The notes under the pieces: model-generated
Databases searched by the model: none
What the model saw: only the letters and a program-made list of their open reading frames with translations
What the model was told of the DNA's origin: nothing
In this document: positions 35,027-45,934 of the stretch, piece after piece
Layout of the letters: each line of letters starts with the position of its first letter
How positions within the stretch are numbered: position 1 is the first letter of the stretch
Translations under genes and position numbers: made by a program
DNA from: Poteriospumella lacustris
Lineage: Eukaryota; Sar; Chrysophyceae; Chromulinales; Dinobryaceae
NCBI GenBank assembly: GCA_008000375.1
Contig: SMOI01000053.1
Span: forward strand, 1 to 64,000
Reading direction: 5' to 3'
Length of the DNA stretch: 64,000 nucleotides

Positions 35027-35138
35027 CGTTGGTCGGCTTTTTTGCTGGGCAAGTCTTTTCGATACGTTTACAGCTACCTCTAGCCCGTTTGATGTCTCTT
35101 ACCGTTGTTATGTAACACACCCTATGTAAGCATTCATT
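35027..35138. repeat. Diverged fragments of the copia-like repeat
   Basis: Bases about 35027-35065 resemble 35865-35906 of the palindrome's right arm (gtcggctttt-tgctggg, aagtcttttcga). Bases about 35068-35138 resemble 35774-35862 (tacagctacctct, tgttatgta, tgtaagcattc). They are therefore older, partly deleted copies of the same retrotransposon segment, stacked against the palindrome. In the matching frame they contain several stops. Confidence 0.6.
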
Positions 35139-35550
35139 GGAGGTCAGCTTTCGCTGGGTACCCAAGTCGTTTTGAGAGGTCTCTCGCTGCTCTCGCTGCC
35201 TTCGCAGCTTCCACCTCGCGAGAGACCTGTCGAAAAGACTTGGATACCCAGCAAAAGCCGACCTTCAACGAATGCTTACACAGATCGTGGTACATAACAC
35301 GTCTGTGACGGCAAGAGGCGTCGAACGGGCCTTCGATATCTAATGGCCAGAGGTAGCTGTACAAAAGGGGAAGACGCGTCTGGGTAAACCGATAGTAATT
35401 CCCACAGTACCTCTCCCCAATTACGTGTACCAGGAACTTATGATGGCTGTAGACATCATGTTCGTGGAAGGAGATCAGTTCGTACTATCTGTTACACTAC
35501 CTTTAGGCATACTAATGGTCGCTCCAATACCGGACAAGACCGTAGACACG
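35139..35550 (+). repeat. Left arm of 412-bp foldback palindrome
   Basis: Reverse complement of 35584-35995, with only one mismatch noticed (t/c at the outer edge, ggaggtcag versus ggaggccag). The arms are separated by a 33-nt loop (35551-35583). Each arm also holds an inner imperfect inverted repeat of about 40 bp (gctttcgctgggtaccc... against ...ggatacccagcaaaagc). Confidence 0.93.
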
Positions 35551-35577
35551 ATACGTGGTGCGCTAAAATCACAACTA
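35218..35577 (+). pseudogene. Fragment of Ty1/copia-like retrotransposon polyprotein (left arm)
   Basis: One frame reads as the pre-integrase stretch of a copia-type polyprotein: 'ARDLSKRLGYPAKADL', then a 'VTARGVERAFDI' helix, an in-frame TAA, then 'WPEVAVQKGKTRLGKP' and 'MMAVDIMFVEGDQFVL'. The order of these blocks (helix, small-residue helix, 'KGKT', then the strand opening the integrase core) is what I know from stramenopile and fungal copia-like elements. The fragment has no LTRs, protease, reverse transcriptase or RNase H, and ends at the palindrome loop, so it is inactive. Family assignment is from memory of these blocks. Confidence 0.6.
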
Positions 35578-35916
35578 CAAATACGTGTCTACGGTCTTGT
35601 CCGGTATTGGAGCGACCATTAGTATGCCTAAAGGTAGTGTAACAGATAGTACGAACTGATCTCCTTCCACGAACATGATGTCTACAGCCATCATAAGTTC
35701 CTGGTACACGTAATTGGGGAGAGGTACTGTGGGAATTACTATCGGTTTACCCAGACGCGTCTTCCCCTTTTGTACAGCTACCTCTGGCCATTAGATATCG
35801 AAGGCCCGTTCGACGCCTCTTGCCGTCACAGACGTGTTATGTACCACGATCTGTGTAAGCATTCGTTGAAGGTCGGCTTTTGCTGGGTATCCAAGTCTTT
35901 TCGACAGGTCTCTCGC
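35557..35916 (-). pseudogene. Fragment of Ty1/copia-like retrotransposon polyprotein (right arm)
   Basis: Mirror copy of the fragment at 35218-35577, with the same in-frame stop. The stop being present in both arms means that it predates the duplication. Confidence 0.58.
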
Positions 35917-35995
35917 GAGGTGGAAGCTGCGAAGGCAGCGAGAGCAGCGAGAGACCTCTCAAAACGACTTGGGTACCCAGCGAAAGCTGGCCTCC
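35584..35995 (-). repeat. Right arm of 412-bp foldback palindrome
   Basis: Reverse complement of 35139-35550. Homology stops at 35995, while the left side continues outward into diverged copies of the same element, so the right side was cut at a unique breakpoint. Confidence 0.93.
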
Positions 35996-38900
35996 AGAGT
36001 GGACGTTGAAGTTGATGCCCGCACAGCGTTCGGCATGCACAAGTGCATACCTTTGCGGAGCCAGTTCACTCCATGGCACCCCGTACCGAAGCCACCGGTG
36101 GCGTCGACATCATTTCTATTTTTGGGGGAATAAGACAAACTGTATATGACATTTAATTCTCGAATTACTTATCCTTTGTGATTTATGGCATGATGAAACC
36201 CGTGTTCATCTTCTTCTGGTTGGAGGATTCGTGGGGAAAAGCAACAAAACAAATCTGATGAGTGCGGACGCACTCCCTGTGGAGATGCTGGTGATTGAAA
36301 CAAATGCAAAAGACGATGGGCATTACCGCACTCTCTCCTTGCCGTATGCCTCAACTCGTAAGTAATACCGATAGATGAGAAGGACGCTGTGGATTCACGT
36401 CCTCGAATCTCCATTCGCTAATGTTTTATACAATACTCCTTACTGTATCTGCTCTGCATCACATGCAAGGAGGCAGCAGCAAACAAAATAATATCACGCA
36501 AAGGATGATGGGGAAATTATGACGAAGACACAGATAAACAGTACACAGTACATAAGTAGGACATACAGCACACGCAGAGCGACAAAGGCCACTGTGATAA
36601 ATGAAGCACACTATACCAGAACGACGAACCCACCAAACACTACACACGTCAACAAACATACAAAAGACAGACAGACAGCGTGTGTGAGAGAGAGGGAGAG
36701 AGAGAGGGGGGGTCTAAGACAACGCAAAAGTTATACAAACGAAACGCTAACGAAGCATCCACCGTGTGCGATGTTTTGTGGGTGGTGAAGAGACACACAC
36801 ATGGCTTTTCCCCATCTACCATGCCAGCACGAGCATCAGCTTTTGACCCTCAGCCTCAGTATGAGCGATCGTGTGGAGTCATCATGCTGACATATCGAAG
36901 AGATTTGCGTGCGATGGCTCAATAGAGGAAGACGAGGCAGTGGGTAAGGGAGGGGGATGTTATTGGGTAATTCGGGAGAGAGACGGAGGATGACAAGCGG
37001 GAGCGTAACGGCACAACGGCACAGGATCAAAAAATTGGGGAACGAATAACAATTCGAATTTAAGGCATCCATCGCTGTATTTGGTTTTCACCGCTGTCAG
37101 CGATGGCTGCCATCATAATCAAAGAATACAAACGTTAAAGCACCACAAAAAAAGGGATTTGTCGAAGCAAAGAGCAGACGAGAAGTTGTTGTGGCGATGG
37201 ACTGCACGGCAAGCATCATCAGCAGAGGACGACGAATATCAAGAGACGAAGAGGCAGAAGTAGAAGTAGAAGGGGAAGTAGAAGTGGAAAGACTCAGCGT
37301 AAAGTAAAGACGCACCACCACATGGGGGAGAGGATGATTTCAGACCAACAGGACAAAGGATGACTGTCGTCACGCGCAGTGACGCCAAATGCCCATCCGA
37401 GAACGACAAACGAGAAAAAAAGGAAACATGATTTGCAGACGTGTTATGCTTCTCACCATCGGACCGGACGATGAGGAAGATGAAGAGGATGAGGAAGAGA
37501 GAGGGATCGGAACTGAAGGACACTACAGACTTAGCCCAACAGCGTATCCAATAGGGCGGGTGAGCAACGAAGACTCTCAAGAGCTAAACAAGAACTATTT
37601 CACACAAAGAGCTGGAGCATACAGGATTGATCCGACAGCATTCACGGAAAAATTGAGGGGGTATATTTGTTTCAGAAGTCAGTAACTAATTGCCAAAGTA
37701 CTGTAATTGGAGGGGGGAGGAGGACAGCACGCACAGTACACATAGAACACGCAGAATACAGGGTCAAACGACGACAGACCATTCAGTTTACAACACCACC
37801 ACCAGTTCAGTTCACAAAGAAATTGACAAAACAAAATCAAGTGAAAAAATCAAAAACCAATACTGTGGGGGGGGGAGGAGGGAGGGGGCTCCAAGCAATG
37901 AGACATATGAGAGACGCCCAGAAACCAGAGCAAACACGAGCACGAGGTACGTTCCACCGATCACCGATGAGACGATGTACGTACATACCTGGAGGATGAA
38001 AGCAGTGGGAGGTGACGAAGGAAGGAAGCAGGTTGTTGGAGCCAATAAACATGAGCGATCATACAGAGTGGAGAGTGGCAGACAGAAGAGGTGCAGTGAA
38101 ATGGAAAACAAATGACAAGAACGAACAACGCAATGCGCGCGCAGAATCTTTGTTGACATATCGGGGAGGGAAACAGAGAGGGAGAGAGACGAGGCATATA
38201 AGTGAAGGGAAGTGCGAAGGCACGCTCTTGTCTGTACGTATAGAGCAAGGTACTCTGGGAAGTTGGAGATGTAAAAAGGCAAACGATGTACGCGCGGAAC
38301 ACATACAGTGCGCAGGTGATCGGGTCGTGATTCACCTCTTAAAACCTGTAGTACCATTCGCCACGATAGCGATTGCAATGAAATATATAGAAGTGAGTGG
38401 AGGATGTATGGTGTCATTCTGTCGAGTGGGTTGCAAGTGTGACAGACCCCATCGAACAGACGACAAATAAACTGGAAAACAACAAACAGAACAGGAAGTA
38501 CAAACGAACACCAACAAATTAACACAAACGAAAGTGTGGGGGGGGGGTACAGTAAGTAATCAACAAGAGGCAGGGACGAAAGAAGACGAAGAGGGCCTAA
38601 GTGATTGCTGTCCAAGCAGAGTGACGACATCGATAATGGTAGCAGGAACGAAATCCACAGACGATAAGGGGATATGAGAGGATTGGCGCAAAAAGAGACG
38701 TTGGATATCGTCACGACGACAATGTCAACGAGGGAGGGGAAGCAGATTGGGCAGTGAACAGGATGTTCTCGTATCGACCGACCACACGAAGAAGAAGAGG
38801 GCAAAAAAACTGACAGCAAATTTGATTGAACAGACCGCGACACGAAGCATTTGACGAGCGAACATGGAGGAAAAGAGGGGCAAAGAATAACGAGCGACTC

Positions 38901-39006
38901 AAATGCAACAGCGATAAACAGCGAAACGCCGCCAACAACGTGTACAAGCAAAAGGAGGGCTGCGACCAGCTAAACAACAACATACTACAGAAGCGATGCT
39001 ACAGGA
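35996..39006. other. 3-kb gene-poor interval with strong purine/A bias on the plus strand
   Basis: I see no credible protein gene here. From about 36500 to 38970 the plus strand is conspicuously A- and G-rich with few T (for example a GA run at 36690-36717, G runs at 37868-37876 and 38538-38545). Long frames on the minus strand across 37812-38951 read as Leu/Ser/Phe/Cys-rich low-complexity sequence caused by this bias. The minus-strand gene at 39007-41130 ends at the edge, so part could be an unusually long U-rich 3' UTR or a non-coding transcript. Confidence 0.5.
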
Positions 39007-41130
39007 TTACATCGTGTTCGAGGGGCGGGGTGGATAGCCCATCATTTGTGGAGGTGTGGCATAGGGAGCCAACGGGACACCGCCACCGTTCTGATAGGCA
39101 GCAATGCCCATTGGGGTACCACCCATCGACTGCCGGTAATTCTGCTGCTGTTGCAGCATCGCTTGTTGCTGCATCGCTTGCTGTTGCATCGCTTGCTGTT
39201 GCATGGCCTGCTGTTGCATAGCCTGCTGTTGCAGCATCGCTTGTTGTTGCATCGCTTGTTGCTGCATCACTTGCTGCTGCTGCTGCTGCTGCTGCTGCAT
39301 CGCTTGTTGTTGCTGCATTGCCTGTTGTTGCTGCATCGCCTGTTGTTGCTGCATCGCTTGCTGTTGTTGCAACAGAAGCTGCTGCTGTACAACTTGTTGC
39401 GGTGCAGCTGCTTGTTGCTGTTGCTGCAATTGCTGCTGAAGCAGCATCATTTGAGCTTGCTGAGGGTTGACGGCAGGTGCACCCAAGACAACGGTGGTCG
39501 GATCGCTGACAACGCTCGCGTTGCCGCTGATAGTATGGCCCGCATGAGATGAATTATCGAAAGTATCCATCATGCCAAAGCCATAATCACTGCCGTGATG
39601 GCTATGAGGCTGTGGTCGTTGATATGAATCAGTCAATCCGGCAAAGCTCCCGTAATCGCTACCACGCATGGATTCGATACGCGAGCCGTGGCGACTGAGA
39701 CTGTTATGCTTATGCTTTCGATGACTCTGAGCAGGAGATCCTTCTCGTGAGTTCGACAAATCACTGTTTGACGAGTGTCGGCTCTTCAAAGAATGGTGCT
39801 TAGATACTTGACGATGCGGAGGAGAGGGGGGCAGGCCTGATTCGGAGCGATAGAAGCTTTCTTCCACGGCGGATGCTGAACGATGGTCCAAACTGTGAGG
39901 GGCTGAACTTGGGTTGCTGTGGGTGTGCGCATGCTCGTCGCTACCATCGACCGACCCACCACTTGCAGCATGGCTATGGCCTCCATCTTCCTCGTCTTGA
40001 TGTTTGCGACGTTCTTGACGTTCTTTCACCCGCTTTTGCTTCAATTCCTCACAATTGCGGCGCAAACAGAGGGACACGAACGCCATACATGCCATGAAGA
40101 GAATAAGACTGACCACACCAACCACGACCCCCACAATCAACTGTGTTTGGGTATCTAGCCCTGCGAATGCAGAGCCAAAGATTTCTGCAGGGGCTTTGGT
40201 GGGACTAAAGGTTGGTGTCAAATCGAAAACCGTCAAAGTGGAATCGAAAGACGTGACGTTCGCCGTGTAGTACAAATTGACGCCATTCGCTGCAGCAGCA
40301 GAGAGCAAACTCGTCAAGAACGACCCAGAATCAATCGCATTCGAAATGCTTGTGGTAATACTTGTGGTGCTGACAGATGAAGATGTTTGAACATACTCAA
40401 TGGTGTACAATAATTTGTAGGTCTTGGTACTGGAAGTCAGCGCACGATGGAACAATGTCTCGAACACCTCGTTAAGGACAGTTCGGAATGTAGACTGATG
40501 TGCCATGGATGAAGACGTTGAATTCACCTGCAAAAAATATAAATTGCGAATGCGTTCAGAACCCAAGCCTGCAGACGAAGCGATAGCAGAGCGGAAAACT
40601 GTGAGGACGGTGCTGTTCGAAGTGTCGACGCGCGAATCCAAGGTTGCAGATTGTTCAACATCGGCCAAAATGATAGGAAGCGCCTTGGTGGGTTTTAAAG
40701 TTGGATGTGCTGTCGGTACAGGGGTATTCGAAGGTGCAGCGGTTGATGTTGGTGAACGAGTCGTCGGTGCTCTCGTCGGCCTTCGAGTTGGGATTCTAGG
40801 ACCCGTTGGTGCACGAGTTGGTTGAAAAGAAGGAGTCGCTGTCGGAATTCGTGTAGGAACTTGGGAAGGCTCAAAAGATGGAATAATCGTCGGAATGACG
40901 GTTGGGACTTGGCTGGGACTCGGGGTGGGCTCAACGGTTGGGAGTGGAGATGGTTGCGGAGTCTCAGTTGGTGCAACTGTTGGTTGAAACGTTGGATCAT
41001 TCACATCAGCCTGCCGCACATAGGTAGTTGGCAAATGAATATCAAGATTGTGAAGAGGGATACCGATAACTTGGCCGATCAACGACATCGCCACGATCAT
41101 GAGGCAGAGACAGAACTGCATTTTCGACAT
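39007..41130 (-). CDS. Type I membrane protein with PT-repeat ectodomain and poly-Q tail
   Basis: Single exon, 707 aa. A signal peptide covers about 1-23 ('FCLCLMIVAMSLIG'). A Pro/Thr-rich ectodomain at about 45-155 has repeated PTxxPT/PSxxPT units of the kind abundant in stramenopile secreted proteins. Then comes a folded segment at about 160-310 that I do not recognise, and one membrane segment at about 328-352 ('LIVGVVVGVVSLILFMACM'). The cytoplasmic tail has a basic stop-transfer ('KQKRVKERQERRKHQ'), Ser/His-rich disorder, and a Gln-rich repeat region at about 545-670 with 'QQQAM' units. The topology suggests an O-glycosylated surface protein with a disordered intracellular tail. Function is unknown. 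It shares an upstream region of 464 bp with the PH-kinase gene. Confidence 0.85.
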   Translation of the reverse strand: MSKMQFCLCLMIVAMSLIGQVIGIPLHNLDIHLPTTYVRQADVNDPTFQPTVAPTETPQPSPLPTVEPTPSPSQVPTVIPTIIPSFEPSQVPTRIPTATPSFQPTRAPTGPRIPTRRPTRAPTTRSPTSTAAPSNTPVPTAHPTLKPTKALPIILADVEQSATLDSRVDTSNSTVLTVFRSAIASSAGLGSERIRNLYFLQVNSTSSSMAHQSTFRTVLNEVFETLFHRALTSSTKTYKLLYTIEYVQTSSSVSTTSITTSISNAIDSGSFLTSLLSAAAANGVNLYYTANVTSFDSTLTVFDLTPTFSPTKAPAEIFGSAFAGLDTQTQLIVGVVVGVVSLILFMACMAFVSLCLRRNCEELKQKRVKERQERRKHQDEEDGGHSHAASGGSVDGSDEHAHTHSNPSSAPHSLDHRSASAVEESFYRSESGLPPSPPHRQVSKHHSLKSRHSSNSDLSNSREGSPAQSHRKHKHNSLSRHGSRIESMRGSDYGSFAGLTDSYQRPQPHSHHGSDYGFGMMDTFDNSSHAGHTISGNASVVSDPTTVVLGAPAVNPQQAQMMLLQQQLQQQQQAAAPQQVVQQQLLLQQQQAMQQQQAMQQQQAMQQQQAMQQQQQQQQQVMQQQAMQQQAMLQQQAMQQQAMQQQAMQQQAMQQQAMLQQQQNYRQSMGGTPMGIAAYQNGGGVPLAPYATPPQMMGYPPRPSNTM
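39124..39470 (-). repeat. Imperfect CAG/CAA-Met repeat encoding poly-Q/QQQAM
   Basis: Tandem 12- and 15-nt units within the C-terminal coding region; each encodes Gln-Gln-(Gln)-Ala-Met or Gln-Gln-Val-Met. An uninterrupted run of about eight CAG codons lies at about 39274-39297. Mixed CAA/CAG usage suggests moderate repeat stability. Confidence 0.85.
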
Positions 41131-41594
41131 AAAGGCTCTGCTGTTGCAATTATTTGAAGTTTCTTTCCAAGCCTAGCACAGAGGGGTGATGCTTTGATAC
41201 ACAGGGAACCTTTGTAAACCACTGTTCTACGAATAGCAACTGGAAAGTTGATGGCTGTTCCACACCGTGCGGAAAACTCAACTGCTCCTTGCGGCTGTTC
41301 CTTGGTCGGTTTGGATGGACTGATTCCAACGCCAAAATTAGGCTTGTCCCGAAATGACCGTTGAGACGTGTCGCGCAGTGTCACCTGTTGGCGACACACG
41401 ATGACACAACTTCAATCCGAACGAACTCGGTTTGGATCAAGGATCGGATCGCTTTTATTTTTCTGTTTCCTTGATGATGTTGGTTGGTATTCCGTTTATG
41501 AATCACTCACCATTTCTTTTGTCAGTTCATTTTGCTATTGGGATTTTGTTGAAATTTCTGTTGATTTTGGTAGTGGGAACTGGTTGAAGAAATC
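41131..41594. promoter_or_regulatory. Divergent intergenic region, PT-repeat gene and PH-kinase
   Basis: 464 bp between outward-facing start codons; T-rich on the kinase side. Presumed two promoters. No gene is seen. Confidence 0.5.
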
Positions 41595-44500
41595 ATGGAT
41601 ACAGCGTTGCAATCTAGTGTTTATGTCTCCAGTCCTGAATTCGCAGGTTGGCTTCTAAAGAGAGGCTTCCATGTACGAATCAAACGATTGCCCACAACTT
41701 GTTGTATTTTGTTCAAATTATGACCTCTGTTGTTTTTGTTTGTAGTGGCGGAAGTTATGGAAGAAGCGATGGGTTGCACTTCATGGGGCCGAAATAGTGT
41801 ACATGGACAAGGAACCCACGTTAGAAAATAGCAGCAATATGACAATCACAAAGGCTCAGGTGAGTGATATCTCCTGGTACTTTTTTCCTCAGATTTTTGT
41901 CTAACAATTCCTTTTCAACAGATCACAACTGCGACGGTAATTGACAGAGAAGATCTTGAAGGAAACCCCAATGGCTTTGCAATTCATGTGAGTGGCGATA
42001 CTTGACGCAGCTTGGAAATCTTTTCGATAATTCTTTGAATGTTGTATCATCAGATTAATGATGGACACACGCCAACATGGTACCTACGAGCTGAATCTGC
42101 AAGAGAAAAGAAGAGTTGGCTCATGAGATTATCTCATGTTCATACAATCGTTCGATGGGTAAGATTTCGTTCTTCTCTTCTGTTGTGGAAGAACATTCCT
42201 CATATCATATATTCGTTGTATTTAGTTGGAAGATTTTGAAAAAGTTAAAGTTCTTGGAGTCGGTGGAACTGGTATTGTGTATGAACTTCTGCACAAAAGC
42301 AACGGCCAACGATTTGCCATGAAGGAAATGGAAATCAAGAATAAGGCACAAATGCAAATGGCTATATCTGAAGCCGAAATGTTGAAGGATATCATGGAGA
42401 ATGTATCTCATCCGAATGTGATGCACATTGAAAAAGTTTTCCAAGTTGGTTCCAAGTTCTATCTGGTCTTCCCCTTGTGCACTGGAGGCGAACTATACGA
42501 GCACATTATTCGGCGAGGACATTTCACAGAGAGAGACGCTGCCATCATCACGAGGGATTTGATTAGTGGCTTGTTCGCACTTCATTCGCATGATATTCTT
42601 CATCTGGACATCAAACCTGAAAATTTGTTGTTTGACACGATGGGCGAGGACGCGAAGATTAAGATCACTGATTTCGGCCTGTCCAAACTCTTCAATGACA
42701 CCATGCAACAGCAACAGAAGTCTCGATTTTCTATGGCGCTAATGGAAGAAAAACTCCGCATGTTCTTGGACACCGGGGAGCTCAATAGAGATAAGCTTCG
42801 TGGAACCATTGGGTACATGTCCCCCGAACTCATTTTATGTGGTCATTGCTGCAAGGGCACTGACGTCTTCGCTGCTGGTGTGGTCCTCTACATTTTATTG
42901 TGCGGACGACCTCCTTTCAATTCGAAGTCGAACAGAGAAGTGTTGGAACGAACAGCCAGGGGGCAATATAACATGGTCGGTGCCGAATGGGACGAAATCT
43001 CCGAAGAGGCGAAAGATTTGGTGCGGAGAATGTTGATGGTGAATCCTGATGAGAGAATTTCGTGTGATGACATTTTACAGCATGCTTGGATCAAGCAGCT
43101 GGATGAGGAAATGGACGAATCATCATTATCATCACAATCCTCGTCAACCTTGAGTACAACTCTCTCTCCTACCCACACGAAGACACTATCCCTGTCAAGC
43201 AGTACACGGCGTATTACCGCTGGCAATTCTGGTCACAGTGGGCCCAATCTCGCATCAGCTTTGCGTCTTCTTTCTGGACATGTACGACAGCGACAAAGCG
43301 AGAAGCTTGCTTCAAGTATGACGCGATTAGTTTCAATAATGCAACAGCAAGGCCGAGGAAGATCTGGAAGCACTTTGGCATCCATGTTTCTGATCCCCAT
43401 GTCCACCCATGATATCGAGCTGATTGCGAAACATGCTTCTGCAAACCAAGCAGAGGACTTTGAAATGGAGTCGGTATTGCTCAACACCGACTTCAGAGAG
43501 GGACTCAGCAGGGCGTTCCAAAACATCTGTGGAACTGGTCCCGACGGGCTTTCCCAAGGGAAAATGTCTCTTGAGCAATTCATGCTGGTTCTAAGGCATA
43601 TTTACTCCTATAATCCGGGAATTAGCAGCGCTTCTGCGGATCGAGGCTCAGCATCAGGTGCTTCGGCGACAGCTGCGGCAGCAGGCACTCCAGCTGCAAG
43701 CCAAACTCCCTCTCAATCTGGTCAAGCGTCAGCATTGAGTAACGTTGGACTAGGTCCATTGATTGTGTCTCGATTCATTGATCGTGATGGTGATGGATAC
43801 ATTACATCCGATGATATTTTTGCCGCGCAAGCATTGATTCTGCAACGACAAGAAATCTTCTTGAAGGTCATTTTCCGCCTGTACACGGAAGCCATTTGGT
43901 ACCCTGGAAGACAATTGAATTTGCAATGGATGCTTCAGCAAATTCCTGGGAAAGGTATATCTGGAAAGGACGCTGTCCCAAGAGAAGTGTCGGTGCTGCA
44001 AAGTGGAGAACCGAACTGTCTCCACACCGTTGTGGAACCACCGAAGTTTATCACTCAAAGACACGTTGCAGCAGTGTTCGAAAAGTTGGGGTATGATCCG
44101 TCCTGTGCCAACAAAGTGTTCCAAATATTATCGGAAGCTGTCCAACGATTCAAGATGAAGCAACAAAGTATGGGATCTGATGATTCTGGTGAAACTGGTG
44201 AAGAATCTTCGAGTGGTAAAGCTACTGCAGCAGCTTCATCAAGCACGCCGACGAAACCTAATGCAGCACTCGCCGCAGCGTTTGGAGAAACCGGTGATGG
44301 CGAGTCTACTTCCGCTACTGGCATGACGTCGGGATCGAGAAAGAGCGTTACTGGTGCATCCGCTCCTGGAGAGCAGTCTAGTGATAAGGACGGTGCCGCA
44401 GCTGCGGCTGCTGGTGGACGCATGGATTTCGCTGACTTTTGTCGCGCAGTGGAATTCGACGATGTTCTCTTGCAAGCAATTTTCCGCAAGTCGAGATACC

Positions 44501-44922
44501 GAGTGATGAATATCATTCAAGAAGTGGAAAGCCGCGTACGGTCACAATCTCAAAAGCTCCCAAGCATGCCAGAAGATGGCGATGAAGATGCCACACCTCG
44601 ACGTAGCAGCAGTAATGGTCGTGGAAGATCCCGAGAAATTGCTGCTGCCCTTATCGAAGAAGAAATTCGCGTTGCTATCCAGGCAAAGTCTGATGATTCC
44701 AAACGTTCGTTCCCCATTGCGAACGCAGTGGGTCGTGCAATTGGAGGACTTGCAGCGAAGGTGCTTGGAAGCAAAGAGAATGAAGAGAGTACCGAGAGCA
44801 CTTCAGCAAAACGAGATAGCACGGGAAGAAAGAGCTTTTTCGGTTCATCCAGCGCGGCTCCAAGCACACCGAAGTCCTCCGCTCCCCATGGAGATGATGT
44901 CGATTCAGACGATGAGGTGTAA
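41595..44922 (+). CDS. PH domain - protein kinase (CAMK-like) - EF-hand protein
   Basis: Exons are 41595-41672, 41746-41859, 41922-41987, 42054-42158 and 42226-44922, giving 1019 aa with all junctions in phase. Residues about 15-120 form a PH domain ('FAGWLLKRGFH', 'WRKLWKKRWVAL', then 'WYLRAESAREKKSWLMRL'). The kinase domain at about 122-406 has a Gly loop 'GVGGTGIVYE', Lys in 'FAMKEM', catalytic loop 'HLDIKPENLL' and 'DFGLSK'. The HLD form is seen in MLCK/DAPK-like CAMK kinases. About 30 extra residues follow the DFG before the 'GTIGYMSPE' segment. Further on are an EF-hand-like segment (about 530-560) and a canonical loop 'DRDGDGYITSDD' (about 639). The C-terminus is Ser/Ala-rich. The architecture suggests a Ca2+-responsive kinase recruited to phosphoinositide membranes. 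Four small exons build the PH domain, contrasting with the mostly intronless kinase part. Confidence 0.92.
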
Positions 44923-45544
44923 TGATGAAGGCCATCTTCACGCACAGTAGCGAATTAGTCATCTTCTGCGATGTTTTCTTTTCATCTGCTAGGTAGCTGA
45001 ATCATGTATTTTTCTTCTATTCTTCGCTTTTATTTCGTAAGAATCAAGACCATATATGATTGTTTTTAAATTTATCACAAGGACACTTGTGATTTAAAAA
45101 ATGTATTCTAACTTGATCTCTCATCAAGCTCAACTGTTCCTTTTGTTTGTTACGATCTTCACTTCAGCGCTCTTCGATATCAAGATTGAGGGATCTTGGC
45201 CATCAACCAAGAAGAGTTGGCATTGAAAGTGTCGACCGTAACGAACAACAGAAAGTTGAGATTGATGAGATATCAACTTAGAATGCACTTTTTCAGAAGT
45301 GTCCTTTCTATATCTCAGCAACCTTCGCTAACGAGTGGTAATGGCGAATGGAGAGTGTCCCAGCACTTGGTGATTGTCTCGCTTTGTTCGATCGATGTGG
45401 GCCTCACGCCCTCAATGAAGAGAACCGAGTGCCGAGAACCGAGAACCGATGAACCGAGTGGATCGATCGTCAGTCGGTGCAAGTGCTTACAGGAGAAATC
45501 GTTCCCGCCCCGCTGTCGTCTGTAACTAAATACGATCAATCAGT

Positions 45545-45900
45545 TATTATACTTCTCGGAAAGACACCAATCCTGAGCAACTTGAGTGAGGAGTACTATT
45601 TGTTTGACGTGGATATGAAAATGTTGGCGAACCTGCGAAGAATTTTGCCAAGCAGGTCGTTGTCCTGCAACGCGAATCAGGGACGGCAGTCGTGCATGCG
45701 ATGGATGGGATGCCGCACATGGGCATTGGTCTTGTCATTCGAGGGTTAAGTTTGCTTATGGTCCAACTCAGTGACACAAAAACGTCGCGCATTCTGTCTG
45801 TTTGTCGCGTCCACCACGTTCCGTCTGCCTGCTCGAATCGTCACTTTAGGCTGGTCTATAACCTCTACCAATCTTATCAAGGAGAACCCCCCGTGGAACG
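45545..45900 (+). pseudogene. Possible decayed Ty1/copia-like gag-pol fragment
   Basis: Across shifting frames the plus strand reads 'ILSNLSEEYYLFDVDMKML', then 'HMGIGLVIRG', then 'RVHHVPSACSN'. This order (post-protease strand, a GIG turn, then an 'HVPSA-xN' motif) resembles the protease to pre-integrase part of copia-type elements. At least one frameshift is needed, so it is not coding. The match is loose, and it may belong to a different family from the 35-kb relic. Confidence 0.3.
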
Positions 45901-45934
45901 AGTAATAGACTAATATTCTATTACTCTGTTCCAC
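45893..45934. repeat. Stem-loop (17-bp stem)
   Basis: gtggaacgagtaataga pairs with tctattactctgttccac across a 6- to 7-nt loop, with one bulged base. The outer bases (cccc / gggg) may extend the stem. It lies just beyond the possible retroelement fragment. Confidence 0.75.

Noticed and set aside
36690-36717. GA-rich run as a telomere or centromere repeat
   Set aside because: It is a short, irregular purine run without a tandem unit.
37812-38951. A 379-codon open frame on the minus strand
   Set aside because: Its Leu/Ser/Phe/Cys-rich, repeat-free composition follows from the T/C-rich strand, other frames in the same stretch are also open, and no domain or splice pattern supports it.
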